Part shown: piece by piece, positions 1-7,498 of the stretch
Numbering within the stretch: position 1 is the first letter of the stretch
Layout: each line of letters begins with the position of its first letter
From: CBDUXP01 sp965371225 [NCBI: uncultured bacterium]
GTDB taxonomy: Bacteria; Abyssobacteria; SURF-5; CBDUXP01
Direction of reading: 5' to 3'
Assembly (NCBI GenBank): GCA_965371225.1
Contig: CBDUXP010000066.1
Coordinates: 1-20,177, forward strand
DNA: 20,177 nucleotides
The notes under the pieces: generated by a model
What the model was told of the DNA's origin: nothing
The model's database searches: none
The model's input: the letters and a program-made list of their open reading frames with translations, nothing else
Translations under genes and position numbers: made by a program

Positions 1-594
1 CTTCCGCGTCGTCGGCAGCGGCACGATCTCGTCGTCGAACTTCCCAGTCTCCTGTCCCGCCGCGGTCCGCTGCTGGCTCAGCAGCGAGAACGCGTCCTGC
101 CGCTCGCGGCTGATGTCATAGCGTTCGGCCACGATGTCGGCTGTCTCGATCATGGGCATCCACAAGGCGGGCCATTCCTCCATCAGCTTCTCTTCGGTGA
201 AATTCTCGCGGTTCATGGTGGGCCCCACCACGGAGATGGATTCCACGCCGCCGCCGATAGCCACCGGCGCCCCGTCCATGACCACCCGTTGTGCGGCGAC
301 GGAAATGGCCTGGAGCCCGGAGGAGCAGAAGCGGTTGATGGTGGTGCCGGCGGTGGTTTCCGGGCAGCCCGCCCAGAGGGCCGCGTTCCGCGCCACGTTG
401 TGCCCGGTGGCGCCTTCGGGCCACCCGCAGCCGATGATGACGTCTTCCACCTCGCCCGGCTCGATCTTCGCGCGCTCGATGGCGTGCTTGATGCAATGGC
501 CGGTGAGCACGGCGCCGTGCGTGTTATTGAACCCGCCGCGGTGCGCCTTGGCGAGCCCGGTGCGGGCGGTGGACGCGATGACTGCTTGTCGCAT
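1..594 (-). CDS. Thiolase (acetyl-CoA acetyltransferase family), N-terminal part
   Basis: Thiolases cleave 3-ketoacyl-CoA with CoA in beta-oxidation, or run the reverse Claisen condensation. This reading frame gives 198 residues and leaves the window at position 1, so the C-terminal half with the HGG/CGG motifs is not visible. The start is MRQAVIASTARTGLAKA, a typical thiolase N-terminus. The nucleophile motif NRFCSSGLQAI is present, with the acylated cysteine at about residue 90, followed by GGGVESIS and a segment around MGITAE-equivalent residues 138-150 (MIETADIVAERYDI). The ATG at 594-592 was chosen because GGAGGAG lies 6-7 nt upstream and homologous proteins begin this way. It is followed upstream by the co-oriented DUF1330-type gene, which probably shares its transcript. 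The family is certain; whether it is degradative or biosynthetic cannot be said. Confidence 0.93.
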   Translation of the reverse strand, partial: MRQAVIASTARTGLAKAHRGGFNNTHGAVLTGHCIKHAIERAKIEPGEVEDVIIGCGWPEGATGHNVARNAALWAGCPETTAGTTINRFCSSGLQAISVAAQRVVMDGAPVAIGGGVESISVVGPTMNRENFTEEKLMEEWPALWMPMIETADIVAERYDISRERQDAFSLLSQQRTAAGQETGKFDDEIVPLPTTRK

Positions 595-634
595 GGATCT
601 TCTCCTCCGGTAAGGACGTTCGGGCGGTGCGGTC

Positions 635-925
635 TCAGGTCAGGCCCCGCGCCATGATGATGTTGGCGCGGGCGGCCTTGAATCGATGTTGCGCGAGGGC
701 CTGATACTCGGGCGAGTGGTACCAGCGCTGCATTTCCTCGGCCGAGGGGAACTGCAGCAGCACCGTGCGGGTGTACGGCCAATCGCCCTCGATGGTCTCG
801 ACATCCTCATCCACGGCGAGCAACTGCCCACCATAGTTCGCGAAGATGTCCAGAAACCCGGCTTCGTACTTGCCATACTCGCCGCGATCGGAGATCTCGA
901 GCTGCGCTACCACGTAAACCGACAC
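635..925 (-). CDS. DUF1330-family small protein (dimeric alpha-beta barrel fold)
   Basis: This is a 96-residue protein of the DUF1330 / ferredoxin-like alpha-beta barrel type. Features typical of the family are VYVVAQLEISD at the N-terminus, then YGGQLLAVDEDVE, EGDWPYTRTVLLQFPS, and WYHSPEYQALAQHR near residues 68-81. The biochemical role of DUF1330 is not established; related dimeric alpha-beta barrels bind small hydrophobic ligands or act as monooxygenases or isomerases. I chose the GTG at 925-923, preceded by a G-rich stretch (CTGGGGGGCAC), because homologues start with a short residue run before the first beta strand. The frame stays open far upstream to about 2743, but that part only mirrors plus-strand genes. 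It lies 40 nt upstream of the thiolase gene in the same direction, suggesting co-transcription. Confidence 0.85.
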   Translation of the reverse strand: MSVYVVAQLEISDRGEYGKYEAGFLDIFANYGGQLLAVDEDVETIEGDWPYTRTVLLQFPSAEEMQRWYHSPEYQALAQHRFKAARANIIMARGLT

Positions 926-1022
926 GTGCCCCCCAGTTGGCTCGGGCCCAGGTGGCCCACAGCTTATCCCATGAGTCCGCCCCGGGTCAGGCGGCCGGGG
1001 GACACCGCCCAGCCGCGGGGCC

Positions 1023-1051
1023 TGGCATCCCCGGCGAGGCTGGCCTACAAT
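1023..1051 (+). promoter_or_regulatory. Probable sigma-70 promoter for the Cys-rich gene
   Basis: TGGCAT (1023-1028) and TACAAT (1046-1051) are separated by exactly 17 nt. This predicts transcription from about 1058 and a leader of about 54 nt before the ATG at 1112. The acyl-CoA synthetase gene downstream has a very similar arrangement (TGGCAG, 17 nt, TACGAT), which supports the reading. Confidence 0.5.
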
Positions 1052-1111
1052 CCGGGCGGGGAGCTGCCGCGATGCGGCGTGTCCCGCGGGCGGGGCAGGA
1101 GGCGGTGCCAC

Positions 1112-1870
1112 ATGCTGAAACTCTCTGAAATGGCGAAGCTGGGCCGGCGGGTGCGCCAGGATGACCTGGAGGACCTGGTGCGGCCCACCCAGGAACACAT
1201 TAATAGGGCCATCGAGGATGGGCGGCTGGCCCAAGCCCAGGCGCTGGTCGACTACACGATTCCCGAGGGCAAGAGCCTGCACGATCTCATGTGCGATTGG
1301 GTCTGGAACCTGCTCACGGAAATTGCGAACCGGCACGGGGAAGAGGAGATGTACGCGATCCTGCGCGCGAGCCAGGCGGGGTGGATGATGAAACGCACGT
1401 GGAAGGCGTTTCTGCAGATGACGGTGGAGGAACGGGTGCAGGTGACGGCGGAGATGATGCGCGCGCACCGCTGCGGGCCCGACCAGGACGGCACCGCGGA
1501 GATCATCGAGGAGGAGGACTGCTTCCGCATCGTGATGGATCCGTGCGGCAGCGGCGGGCGCATGCGCCGCGGCGATCCGGTGGACGGCACGCCCTCGCGG
1601 CTCGGGCCGCCGTACGACTTCGGCTGCACGCAGGAGGCGCACGACTGGAGCTTCGGCCGGAAGGACGTGCCGTATTACTGCGTCCATTGCGCGGTGAATG
1701 AGGACCTGCCCATGGAGTGGGGCGGGCATCCGCTGTGGGTGACCGACTACGATCCGGACGCGGCGAAGCCCTGCGCGTGGCGGTTCTACAAAACGGCGGA
1801 CGCGATTCCGGAGGAGTACTACACCCGGGCCGGGCGGGAGAAGCCGCAGCCGGGCGAGGGCCAGTACTAG
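1112..1870 (+). CDS. Uncharacterised Cys/His-rich protein (possible metal-binding site)
   Basis: I do not recognise this 252-residue protein with certainty. The N-terminal half looks helical and charged. The C-terminal half carries clustered cysteines and histidines: C137, PCGSGGR (C145), FGCTQEAHDW (C172, H177), YYCVHCA (C190, H192, C193) and C221. The CGSGGR and CxHC segments together look like a zinc or other metal site, or a redox site; this is inference only. A resemblance to the ATC-hydrolase-like / DUF6125 group of metagenomic proteins is possible but I cannot confirm it. There is no signal peptide or membrane segment, so it should be cytoplasmic. The ATG at 1112 follows AGGAGG by about 8 nt. 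It sits between a thiolase operon on the other strand and VOC, SDR and acyl-CoA synthetase genes, so a role in the same catabolic pathway is plausible. Confidence 0.85.
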   Translation: MLKLSEMAKLGRRVRQDDLEDLVRPTQEHINRAIEDGRLAQAQALVDYTIPEGKSLHDLMCDWVWNLLTEIANRHGEEEMYAILRASQAGWMMKRTWKAFLQMTVEERVQVTAEMMRAHRCGPDQDGTAEIIEEEDCFRIVMDPCGSGGRMRRGDPVDGTPSRLGPPYDFGCTQEAHDWSFGRKDVPYYCVHCAVNEDLPMEWGGHPLWVTDYDPDAAKPCAWRFYKTADAIPEEYYTRAGREKPQPGEGQY

Positions 1871-1905
1871 GAGGGCGGACGCAGCGGTCCGCGGCCCCGG
1901 CGCGG

Positions 1906-1934
1906 TTGGGCCGGGCTGCGGCGCATGTGATAGC
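1906..1934 (+). promoter_or_regulatory. Possible promoter for the VOC-SDR gene pair
   Basis: TTGGGC (1906-1911) and GATAGC (1929-1934) are spaced 17 nt apart, with an extended -10 TG at 1926-1927. The VOC start codon is 26 nt further on. The -10 hexamer is imperfect, so this is a candidate only. Confidence 0.35.
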
Positions 1935-1960
1935 CTGCGCTGGGAAGGGGGCGAGCCGCC

Positions 1961-2827
1961 ATGCTGAAACGCGTGGACCGTATACAAGTGGCCGTACACG
2001 ACCGCGTTGCAGCCGTCGCCGCGTATGCGGCGCTGTTCTCCGCCGAAATCGTGCGCGAGGATCGCCTCTCGTGCCTGGACGCCGACCGCACCGTCGTGCA
2101 GATGGGCGTGAGCGACGTGGAGTTCCTGCAGCCCACGGCTGCGGGCGCCGTCCAATCGCACCTGGACCGCTGCGGGGAGGGGCTGTTCGCCGCCGGGTTT
2201 GCGACTAACAACATCGCCGCCCTGAGCCGGCACCTGAGCGAGCGGGGCGTCGAGTACATTCAGGAGCGCGGGCAAATCCATATCGAACCCGCCCGCGCGC
2301 GCGGGTTGCGGTGCGTCATCACGCAGCCGGGGGACCGCGAACCCGCCGGGAACCGCGTGCGCTACCTGTACGAGGTCACGTTCGTCGTGGACGATGCCGC
2401 GGAGTCGGCAGACTACTACGCCGACCTGTTCGGCCTGGACCGGACCCGGTTCCACGACCTGGGCAGCGAGCTGTACGGCTACACGGGCATCCTCACCCTG
2501 TTCGATCCGCCGGACCGGCTGGACCGCATCGAGCTGACGCAGATTACGGACGCGTCGAAGCCCATGGGCCGGTTCAAGACGCGGCGCGGCGGCCCCTGTC
2601 TGTACATGTGCTACCTGGAGGCGGCGGACCCCAAAGCCATCATCGACGCGTGCGAGCAGCGCGGCGCGCGCTGGGCGCCACACCGGCTCAACGATGATGC
2701 GGCGCAGCCCGAAGGCCTGTACGTGCACCCGTCCGCCACGCACGGCGTGCTCATCGGCGTCAGCCGCCCCGACTTGGCGTGGTTGTGGTCCGGCGACCCA
2801 GCCCGCGCGGCCGGCGACGCGTCCTAG
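1961..2827 (+). CDS. Two-domain VOC (glyoxalase/bleomycin-resistance fold) protein
   Basis: This 288-residue soluble protein has two tandem VOC modules, roughly residues 5-118 and 134-268. Each begins with a beta strand (VDRIQVAVHD; YLYEVTFVVDD) and carries the pattern of a hydrophobic strand followed by a helix with paired acidic residues. The C-terminal VHPSATHGVLIGV (residues 255-267) resembles methylmalonyl-CoA epimerase and glyoxalase-like enzymes, and H261 fits a metal ligand. The glutamate often found after GVLI in that group is a glycine here, so epimerase activity is doubtful. ATG at 1961 is preceded by a GGAAGGGGG ribosome-binding site. The SDR gene begins 33 nt after the stop, so the two are likely co-transcribed. 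The substrate is unknown; dioxygenase, epimerase or CoA-ester roles are all possible. Confidence 0.85.
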   Translation: MLKRVDRIQVAVHDRVAAVAAYAALFSAEIVREDRLSCLDADRTVVQMGVSDVEFLQPTAAGAVQSHLDRCGEGLFAAGFATNNIAALSRHLSERGVEYIQERGQIHIEPARARGLRCVITQPGDREPAGNRVRYLYEVTFVVDDAAESADYYADLFGLDRTRFHDLGSELYGYTGILTLFDPPDRLDRIELTQITDASKPMGRFKTRRGGPCLYMCYLEAADPKAIIDACEQRGARWAPHRLNDDAAQPEGLYVHPSATHGVLIGVSRPDLAWLWSGDPARAAGDAS

Positions 2828-2859
2828 CCACAGCGGGCACGCCTACAAAGGAGACGGCG

Positions 2860-3666
2860 GTGGGGAAGCTGGACGGGAAAGTCGCGCTGGTCACCGGCGC
2901 CGGGCGTGGCATTGGGCGCGCCATCGTGGAGAAGCTGGCGGGGGACGGGGCCTCCGTGATGGCGAACGATCTGGATGCGGAACCGCTGGCGGAGACCATC
3001 GGTGCGGTAATCGCTGCGGGGGGAACGGCGCTCGCCTTTCCGGGGGACGTGACCGACCCGGGTTTCGGCGACCGGTTCGTGGCGGCGGCCCTGGAGCAGT
3101 TCGGCGACGTGCACATTGTGGTGAACAACGCGGGGTACATCTGGAATGCCGCGGCGCTGAAGCACACGGACGAACAGTGGCAGGCCATGCTGGACGTGCA
3201 CGCGACGGCGCCGTTTCGGATCGTGCGCGCGGCCGGCCGACACTTCCGGGAAGCGGACCGGAGCGTGACGCGGAAGATTGTCAACGTGTCGTCGATCTCC
3301 GGGGTGTACGGTGCCGCGACGCAACTGAGTTACTCGGCGGGGAAGGCCGCGCTCATCGGGCTGACGAAAACCCTGAGCAAGGAATGGGGCCACTACAACG
3401 TGACGGTGAACTGCGTCGCGTTCGGCCACATCGAGACACGGCTGACGGCCCGCTTCGAGGACGAGCCCGATACCATCTCGGTCCAGGGGCGGGAACTCCC
3501 GGTCGGCCTCGACCCGACGACCTACGAGATGATCCGGCAGATGACGCCACTGGCCCGCACCGGCACCCCGGAAGATGCGGCCGGGGCGGTCTACCTGTTC
3601 TGCATCCCCGAGTCCGACTTCATCAGCGGCCAAATCGTAATTTGCAGCGGCGGGCTGGTGTACTGA
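2860..3666 (+). CDS. Short-chain dehydrogenase/reductase (SDR, FabG-like)
   Basis: This is a classical SDR of 268 residues that oxidises or reduces a hydroxyl/keto group using NAD(P). The Rossmann motif TGAGRGIG is at residues 12-19, NNAG at 89-92, the catalytic serine in NVSSISG (S145) and the YSAGK motif at Y158/K162. An aspartate (D37) after the second beta strand argues for NAD(H) rather than NADP(H). The C-terminal region SDFISGQIVICSGG matches the usual SDR end. The start is GTG at 2860, supported by AAAGGAGA just upstream; an in-frame ATG at 2782-2784 lies within the VOC gene and would add about 26 non-family residues. It follows the VOC gene and precedes an acyl-CoA synthetase, fitting 3-hydroxyacyl-CoA or other lipid-derived alcohol oxidation. 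The substrate is not predictable. Confidence 0.93.
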   Translation: MGKLDGKVALVTGAGRGIGRAIVEKLAGDGASVMANDLDAEPLAETIGAVIAAGGTALAFPGDVTDPGFGDRFVAAALEQFGDVHIVVNNAGYIWNAAALKHTDEQWQAMLDVHATAPFRIVRAAGRHFREADRSVTRKIVNVSSISGVYGAATQLSYSAGKAALIGLTKTLSKEWGHYNVTVNCVAFGHIETRLTARFEDEPDTISVQGRELPVGLDPTTYEMIRQMTPLARTGTPEDAAGAVYLFCIPESDFISGQIVICSGGLVY

Positions 3667-3674
3667 TTGAACCC

Positions 3675-3696
3675 GGCACGGCATTGCTGCCGTGCC
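3675..3696. terminator. Perfect 9-bp hairpin after the SDR gene, possible terminator
   Basis: GGCACGGCA (3675-3683), a TTGC loop and TGCCGTGCC (3688-3696) form a perfect stem 9 nt after the SDR stop codon. There is no U-tract after it, so it may be a weak or Rho-assisted terminator or an mRNA 3-prime stabiliser. A new promoter follows at 3740. Confidence 0.5.
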
Positions 3697-3739
3697 CTAC
3701 GCAGAATGGCTCATGCAGGGGCGGCGCCTGCGTCGCCTG

Positions 3740-3768
3740 TGGCAGTGGGCCGACGCCTTTGGTACGAT
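3740..3768 (+). promoter_or_regulatory. Probable sigma-70 promoter of the acyl-CoA synthetase gene
   Basis: TGGCAG (3740-3745), a 17-nt spacer and TACGAT (3763-3768) lie upstream of the ATG at 3833. The predicted leader is about 58 nt. The arrangement closely parallels the one at 1023-1051. Confidence 0.5.
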
Positions 3769-3832
3769 GCGCGGTCGGCGCCCTTGGGGGGGCGGCCACC
3801 GGTTTCACACTGCCCGTGTCTGGAGGCGCGAT

Positions 3833-5374
3833 ATGAATCTGGCGCTATTGGCTGAGCATAATCTGGCGGAGTTTGGCGAGTACGAGCGGCTGATCTACGA
3901 GGGCGGGACCTGGACGAACCGGCAGCTCCACGACGCGAGCTGCAAGCTGGCGGGCGGGCTGAAGGCGCTGGGCATCGGCCCGGACGACAAGGTGGTGGTG
4001 GTGCTGCCGAACTCGCCGGACGTGTTGGTCTGCTTCCCGGCCATCTGGCGCACGGGCGCGACTTCGGTCCCGGTGCTGTTCCTGCTGGAAACCCACGAGA
4101 TCGCTTACATCCTCCAGAACTCCCGTGCCAAGGTGGTGATCACCTCCCCGGACCTGCACTGGAAAGTGGAGGAGGCGCGTGCGGGGGCGGACGCGCTGCA
4201 GCACGTGGTGGTCACGGGCGACCCAGGCCAGACGCCTGAGGGGTGCGAGAGTTTCGAGCAACTGATCGCCGAGAGCGAAGCCATGACCATCGCGGTGGAG
4301 CGGGACAAGGCGGACGTGGCGAACATCCTCTATACGAGTGGCACGACGGGGCAGCCCAAAGGCGTGATGCAGACGCACCACAACCTCTATAGCAATGCGG
4401 TCAACGGGCAGAACACGGGGCGGCGCGCCGAGCCGGACGACGTGAGCCTGTTGGTGCTGCCGCTGGCGCACAGTTTCGGGCTCGCCGTGCTCATCGGCGG
4501 CTACCTGAGCGGCGGCAAGGCCGTGCTCATGACCTGGTTCGATCCGGAGAAGGTGCTGCAGAACCTGGACCGGTACCAGGTGAACTACATGGCGGGGGTG
4601 CCCACCATGTACGTGTACATGCTGCACCATCCGGACGCGGAGAAGTACGACACCTCGCACGTGCGCTCGTGGCTGGTCGGCGCCGCGCCGATGCCGATGG
4701 AACAGCTCAAGGCGTTCGAGGAGAAATTCGGCGGCATCATGTACGTGGGGTACGGCCTCACGGAATCCTGCCCGGGCATCGCGACGGAACGGGAAGACCT
4801 GCCGCGCAAGCCGGGGTCCACCGGCATCCCTATGGAAGGGGTGGAGGTGAAGATCGTCGACGACGAGGGGAGCGAGATACCCCGCGGCGAGATCGGCGAA
4901 CTGTGCGCCCGGGGCGAGAACATCAGCCCCGGCTATTTCGAAATGCCCGACCAGACGGCGGAGACGTTCCGCAATGGGTGGCTGCACACGGGTGATATGG
5001 CGCTTATGGACGAGGACGGGTACGTCTTTATCGTCGAGCGGAAGAAGGACCTCATCATTCGCGGCGGGTTCAACGTGTATCCGAAGGATGTGGAGGAGAT
5101 CATCCACCAGTTACCGGGGGTGCAGGAGTGCGCCGTGGTCGGCGTGCAGGATGAATTCATGGGCGAAGAAGTCATGGCGTACATCGTGCCCGCGGCCGGG
5201 GCCGAGTTGACCGTCGAGCAAGTGATCGCCCACTGCCAGGAGCACCTGGCAAAGTACAAGACGCCGAAGTTCGTGGAGTTCATCAGCGACATGCCCAAGA
5301 CCACCATCGGCAAGATCCAGAAGAAGGAACTCCGGAAGCTGGCGGAAGACGCGCGCGCCGGCGCGTCCAACTAG
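3833..5374 (+). CDS. AMP-forming acyl-CoA synthetase (ANL superfamily)
   Basis: This 513-residue enzyme activates a carboxylic acid with ATP to an acyl-adenylate and then transfers it to CoA. All core ANL motifs are visible: the phosphate loop YTSGTTGQPKG (167-177), VGYGLTES (305-312), the HTGD motif (385-388), ERKKDLI with the hinge region (402-408), GGFNVYPKDVEE (411-422) and the C-terminal catalytic lysine in TTIGKIQKKEL (K494). The length and order fit medium/long-chain fatty-acyl-CoA or aryl-CoA ligases. The start ATG at 3833 has TGGAGG 7-8 nt upstream; a longer in-frame ATG at 3692 overlaps the hairpin and promoter region and adds no family sequence. There is no signal peptide. Together with the thiolase, SDR and VOC genes it suggests an acyl-CoA degradation cluster. 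It converges on the selenoprotein gene with only 23 nt between the stop codons. Confidence 0.94.
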   Translation: MNLALLAEHNLAEFGEYERLIYEGGTWTNRQLHDASCKLAGGLKALGIGPDDKVVVVLPNSPDVLVCFPAIWRTGATSVPVLFLLETHEIAYILQNSRAKVVITSPDLHWKVEEARAGADALQHVVVTGDPGQTPEGCESFEQLIAESEAMTIAVERDKADVANILYTSGTTGQPKGVMQTHHNLYSNAVNGQNTGRRAEPDDVSLLVLPLAHSFGLAVLIGGYLSGGKAVLMTWFDPEKVLQNLDRYQVNYMAGVPTMYVYMLHHPDAEKYDTSHVRSWLVGAAPMPMEQLKAFEEKFGGIMYVGYGLTESCPGIATEREDLPRKPGSTGIPMEGVEVKIVDDEGSEIPRGEIGELCARGENISPGYFEMPDQTAETFRNGWLHTGDMALMDEDGYVFIVERKKDLIIRGGFNVYPKDVEEIIHQLPGVQECAVVGVQDEFMGEEVMAYIVPAAGAELTVEQVIAHCQEHLAKYKTPKFVEFISDMPKTTIGKIQKKELRKLAEDARAGASN

Positions 5375-5397
5375 GCCGGGCGCGCGGCGCCGGTCGC

Positions 5398-6510
5398 TCA
5401 GGTTGCCGGTGCGCCGGTGAAGTGACCGATCCCGAGTTCTACCCCGAGAGCGGTGCGTAGGTCGGCGCCGCCGGTGTCCAGCGGGATCCCCGTGGCATCC
5501 GCCATGCGGTCGTTCTTGCTGAAGACGGCGGCGACGGCCGCTGCATCCACCGCACCCTCCGGACCGACGGCGGCGATCAGGTCCCCGCGTATCTCCGCGA
5601 GCGCCGCGTCGTCCTCACCGAGCACGGCTTCCGCGAACGCGGCGAGCGTCCGTCCGTGCGGTATACCGGCGTCGCCGTCGCCCGCGCCGTTCACGATGGC
5701 CAGATCGGCTTCTTCGTTCACCGCATCGCCGCTCCACCGGAGCAGCATCGCATGCGCGCTCGTTCAGTAGAAGCAGCCGTTGAGCGCCGAGACGCGGGCC
5801 GCGATCAACTCGATCTGCGGGCGGGTGATCGCGCGGCCACCGTTGCTAGCGACTTCCATCAACTGCCCCATGGGCATGTAGTGCGCCTCACCGAACTCCT
5901 GGTGCTGGCGCACTTCGGCGGGCACGAGGCTCAGCGCGCGGGCGATATAGGGCGCGTAATCGGCCCCCCCATACACGTCGGCCTCCGGGCCCGTCGCGTC
6001 CGCCGGCGCGATCATGGGCACCCACGCGCGGTCGTCCTTCGCTGACGCGGGCCGCAGGCGCGACGGCTCGCCCGGCACCGGGACCGGCAGTTCCGGCAGG
6101 GGTGCGCCGATGCCCCGCGCGAACGTGTCGACGCAGACGACGCTGACGACTACGCCCACGACCTCCACGTACTGCGCATCGTCGAGTTCTTGGGCCATCA
6201 CCCTGTCGAACCAACTCTTAGTCAGGCGGCCGGGATCCGTGCGCACCCGGTGAATGACATCGACGACCGGCTCAGGCAGTCCCCCCAGACTGTCGTGGGC
6301 CCCGTCGATGGCGTAGGGCGACAGGGCATCCTTGCGCTCGCGGCAGAGGCGGCAGTGCAGGGCGTGACGCGTCTCGGCCGCGATGGCGACCCGTTCGGCG
6401 CCGGTCCACCACGTGCCCGGTTCCGCGAGGCGCTGCCAGGCGCGGCGGTGCGTCGCGTCCAGGTCCTCGCGCACGGCCAGCGGAGCAGAGGCGTAAGAAA
6501 GTTCGGTCAT
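5398..6510 (-). CDS. AhpD-like alkylhydroperoxidase-related selenoprotein (UGA read as selenocysteine)
   Basis: Read through one in-frame TGA (5766-5764), this gene encodes 370 residues with selenocysteine at position 249. Before the TGA the frame ends RPQIELIAARVSALNGCFY; after it continues TSAHAMLLRWSGDAVNEEADLA. The joined site C246-F-Y-U249-T-S-A-H253 is the AhpD/carboxymuconolactone-decarboxylase motif CxxCxxxH with the second cysteine replaced by Sec, and E234 upstream fits the family glutamate. An N-terminal half with H52-C-R-L-C56 (ERKDALSP) looks like a second, related pair. AhpD proteins are thiol-dependent peroxidase/reductase partners, so peroxide reduction is the likely role. AhpD-like selenoproteins are known from marine metagenomes. 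ATG 6510 follows GGAGGG and starts 22 nt after the desaturase stop, so it is the last gene of the operon. Stopping at the TGA would cut the protein inside its active site. Confidence 0.9.
5722..5752 (-). promoter_or_regulatory. Bacterial SECIS-like hairpin downstream of the Sec UGA
   Basis: On the mRNA, GCUGCUCC pairs with GGAGCGGC (8 bp, one G-U pair) around a GGU loop at 5738-5736. A U-G pair and, after one A-A mismatch, four further pairs extend the stem. The apical loop begins 26 nt after the UGA and has G at its first two positions. The published bSECIS model requires a 3-14-nt loop with a guanine in its first two positions, about 16-37 nt from the UGA. This hairpin meets each criterion, judged by hand. 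Confidence 0.8.
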
Positions 6511-6532
6511 GACGATCCCTCCAGTGCGGCGC

Positions 6533-7441
6533 TCAGCGGGCGCTGAGCACCTGGCGGAACCCGCGGTCGATGCGGATATTGTGGGCGTCCAATTCGGCGC
6601 GCATCCCGCGGAATACCCGGCGGATGCGGTAGAACGGCACGCGTGGGTACAAGTGGTGGATGATGTGTACGTCTTCGCCCATCATCAGGATGGCGCTTCC
6701 GGGGAAGAACGTGGTCCGCGTTGACTGATAGGGCGCCTCACTGTCGTGCGGATGATGTGGAATCCACTGGAACACGACCATGAGGTACAGCATCGCCAGG
6801 CGCGCGGGCACGTACCAGAGCAAGACTACCTCAGCCCCGTACCCCGTTGCGATGCCGGCGGCCAGGACCGCAAGCTGGACCCGCCGCACCAGCAGGCCGT
6901 GGCGCAGGGCCTCACCGATGCGGGGCAGTTCCGTCCACTTGGGCCGCGCGGCGTCCGCCACCTTCGGCATCACCGGCAGCAACCCCATCAGGGTGTGTTG
7001 CGCCCAGCGCCGCGACACATCCCACAACGTCCCCTTCACGTCCACGTCCGGATCCAGGTCGGGATTGTTCAGGTACGCGTGGTGCAGCGCGTGCATTTCC
7101 CGGTGCGTGCGGAACGGGATGGTCAACGGCAGGCTCGCCAACCAGCCGATACTTTCGTTGAGCCAAGTCAAGCGCGGGTGCGTCCCGTAGATGTTGCGGT
7201 GGCAGGCTTCGTGAAACGGCATGTAGAAGCAGAACCCCAGCCACCCGTTGATGAGGCACGCGGCCCAGTACGGCACCGTCCCGCCCACCGCGAGCGCGAT
7301 CGTCCCCACATAACACGCGGTGATGCCGATGAAATACGCGACGGTTCCCCACTGAAACGACTCGATGTTCGCCGCGGCGATGCGATCCTGGGTGGGCGAC
7401 GTGACGGAAGTCGCGGGTGACGCGACAGTGGCCTCTGTCAT
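6533..7441 (-). CDS. Membrane fatty-acid desaturase (PF00487-like)
   Basis: This 302-residue integral membrane protein has the di-iron histidine boxes of the fatty-acid desaturase / hydroxylase superfamily: HEACH (77-81), HREMHALHH (113-121) and HIIHH (259-263), plus HHPH at 229-232. Hydrophobic stretches lie around residues 33-53, 58-75, 96-110, 186-209 and 211-226. Such enzymes use O2 and electrons from ferredoxin or a similar donor to insert a double bond into a fatty acyl chain, or to hydroxylate carotenoid rings. I favour a fatty-acyl substrate from the His-box spacing and the TetR neighbour, but a carotene hydroxylase/ketolase-like role is not excluded. The ATG at 7441 follows AAGGAGGGAGG. 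It lies 57 nt after the TetR gene and 22 nt before the selenoprotein gene, so all three probably form one operon. Confidence 0.9.
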   Translation of the reverse strand: MTEATVASPATSVTSPTQDRIAAANIESFQWGTVAYFIGITACYVGTIALAVGGTVPYWAACLINGWLGFCFYMPFHEACHRNIYGTHPRLTWLNESIGWLASLPLTIPFRTHREMHALHHAYLNNPDLDPDVDVKGTLWDVSRRWAQHTLMGLLPVMPKVADAARPKWTELPRIGEALRHGLLVRRVQLAVLAAGIATGYGAEVVLLWYVPARLAMLYLMVVFQWIPHHPHDSEAPYQSTRTTFFPGSAILMMGEDVHIIHHLYPRVPFYRIRRVFRGMRAELDAHNIRIDRGFRQVLSAR

Positions 7442-7498
7442 GGGTTCCTCCCTCCTTCAGTGCACGCGGCGACTGTGGTCTCCAGTCCCCGCACCTGT

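Noticed and set aside
635-2743. A 702-residue minus-strand gene spanning the Cys-rich and VOC genes
   Set aside because: Only the last 96 codons show protein-family sequence. The rest mirrors well-supported plus-strand genes and is low-complexity Arg/Pro/His-rich.
2779-2859. Upstream ATG/GTG start for the SDR gene within the VOC gene
   Set aside because: The extension has no SDR sequence, and AAAGGAGA precisely precedes the GTG at 2860.
5398-5400. Second TGA as another selenocysteine
   Set aside because: The sequence ahead (FTGAPAT) has no CxxU-like site, the frame ends at a TAG soon after, and no SECIS-like loop was seen. It is read as the stop.
5764-6510. A 248-residue gene ending at the TGA, with a separate 116-residue gene at 5398-5748
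   Set aside because: Stopping at TGA would cut the protein inside the CxxC active site. The downstream piece has no ribosome-binding site of its own and continues in frame. A SECIS-like hairpin follows the TGA.
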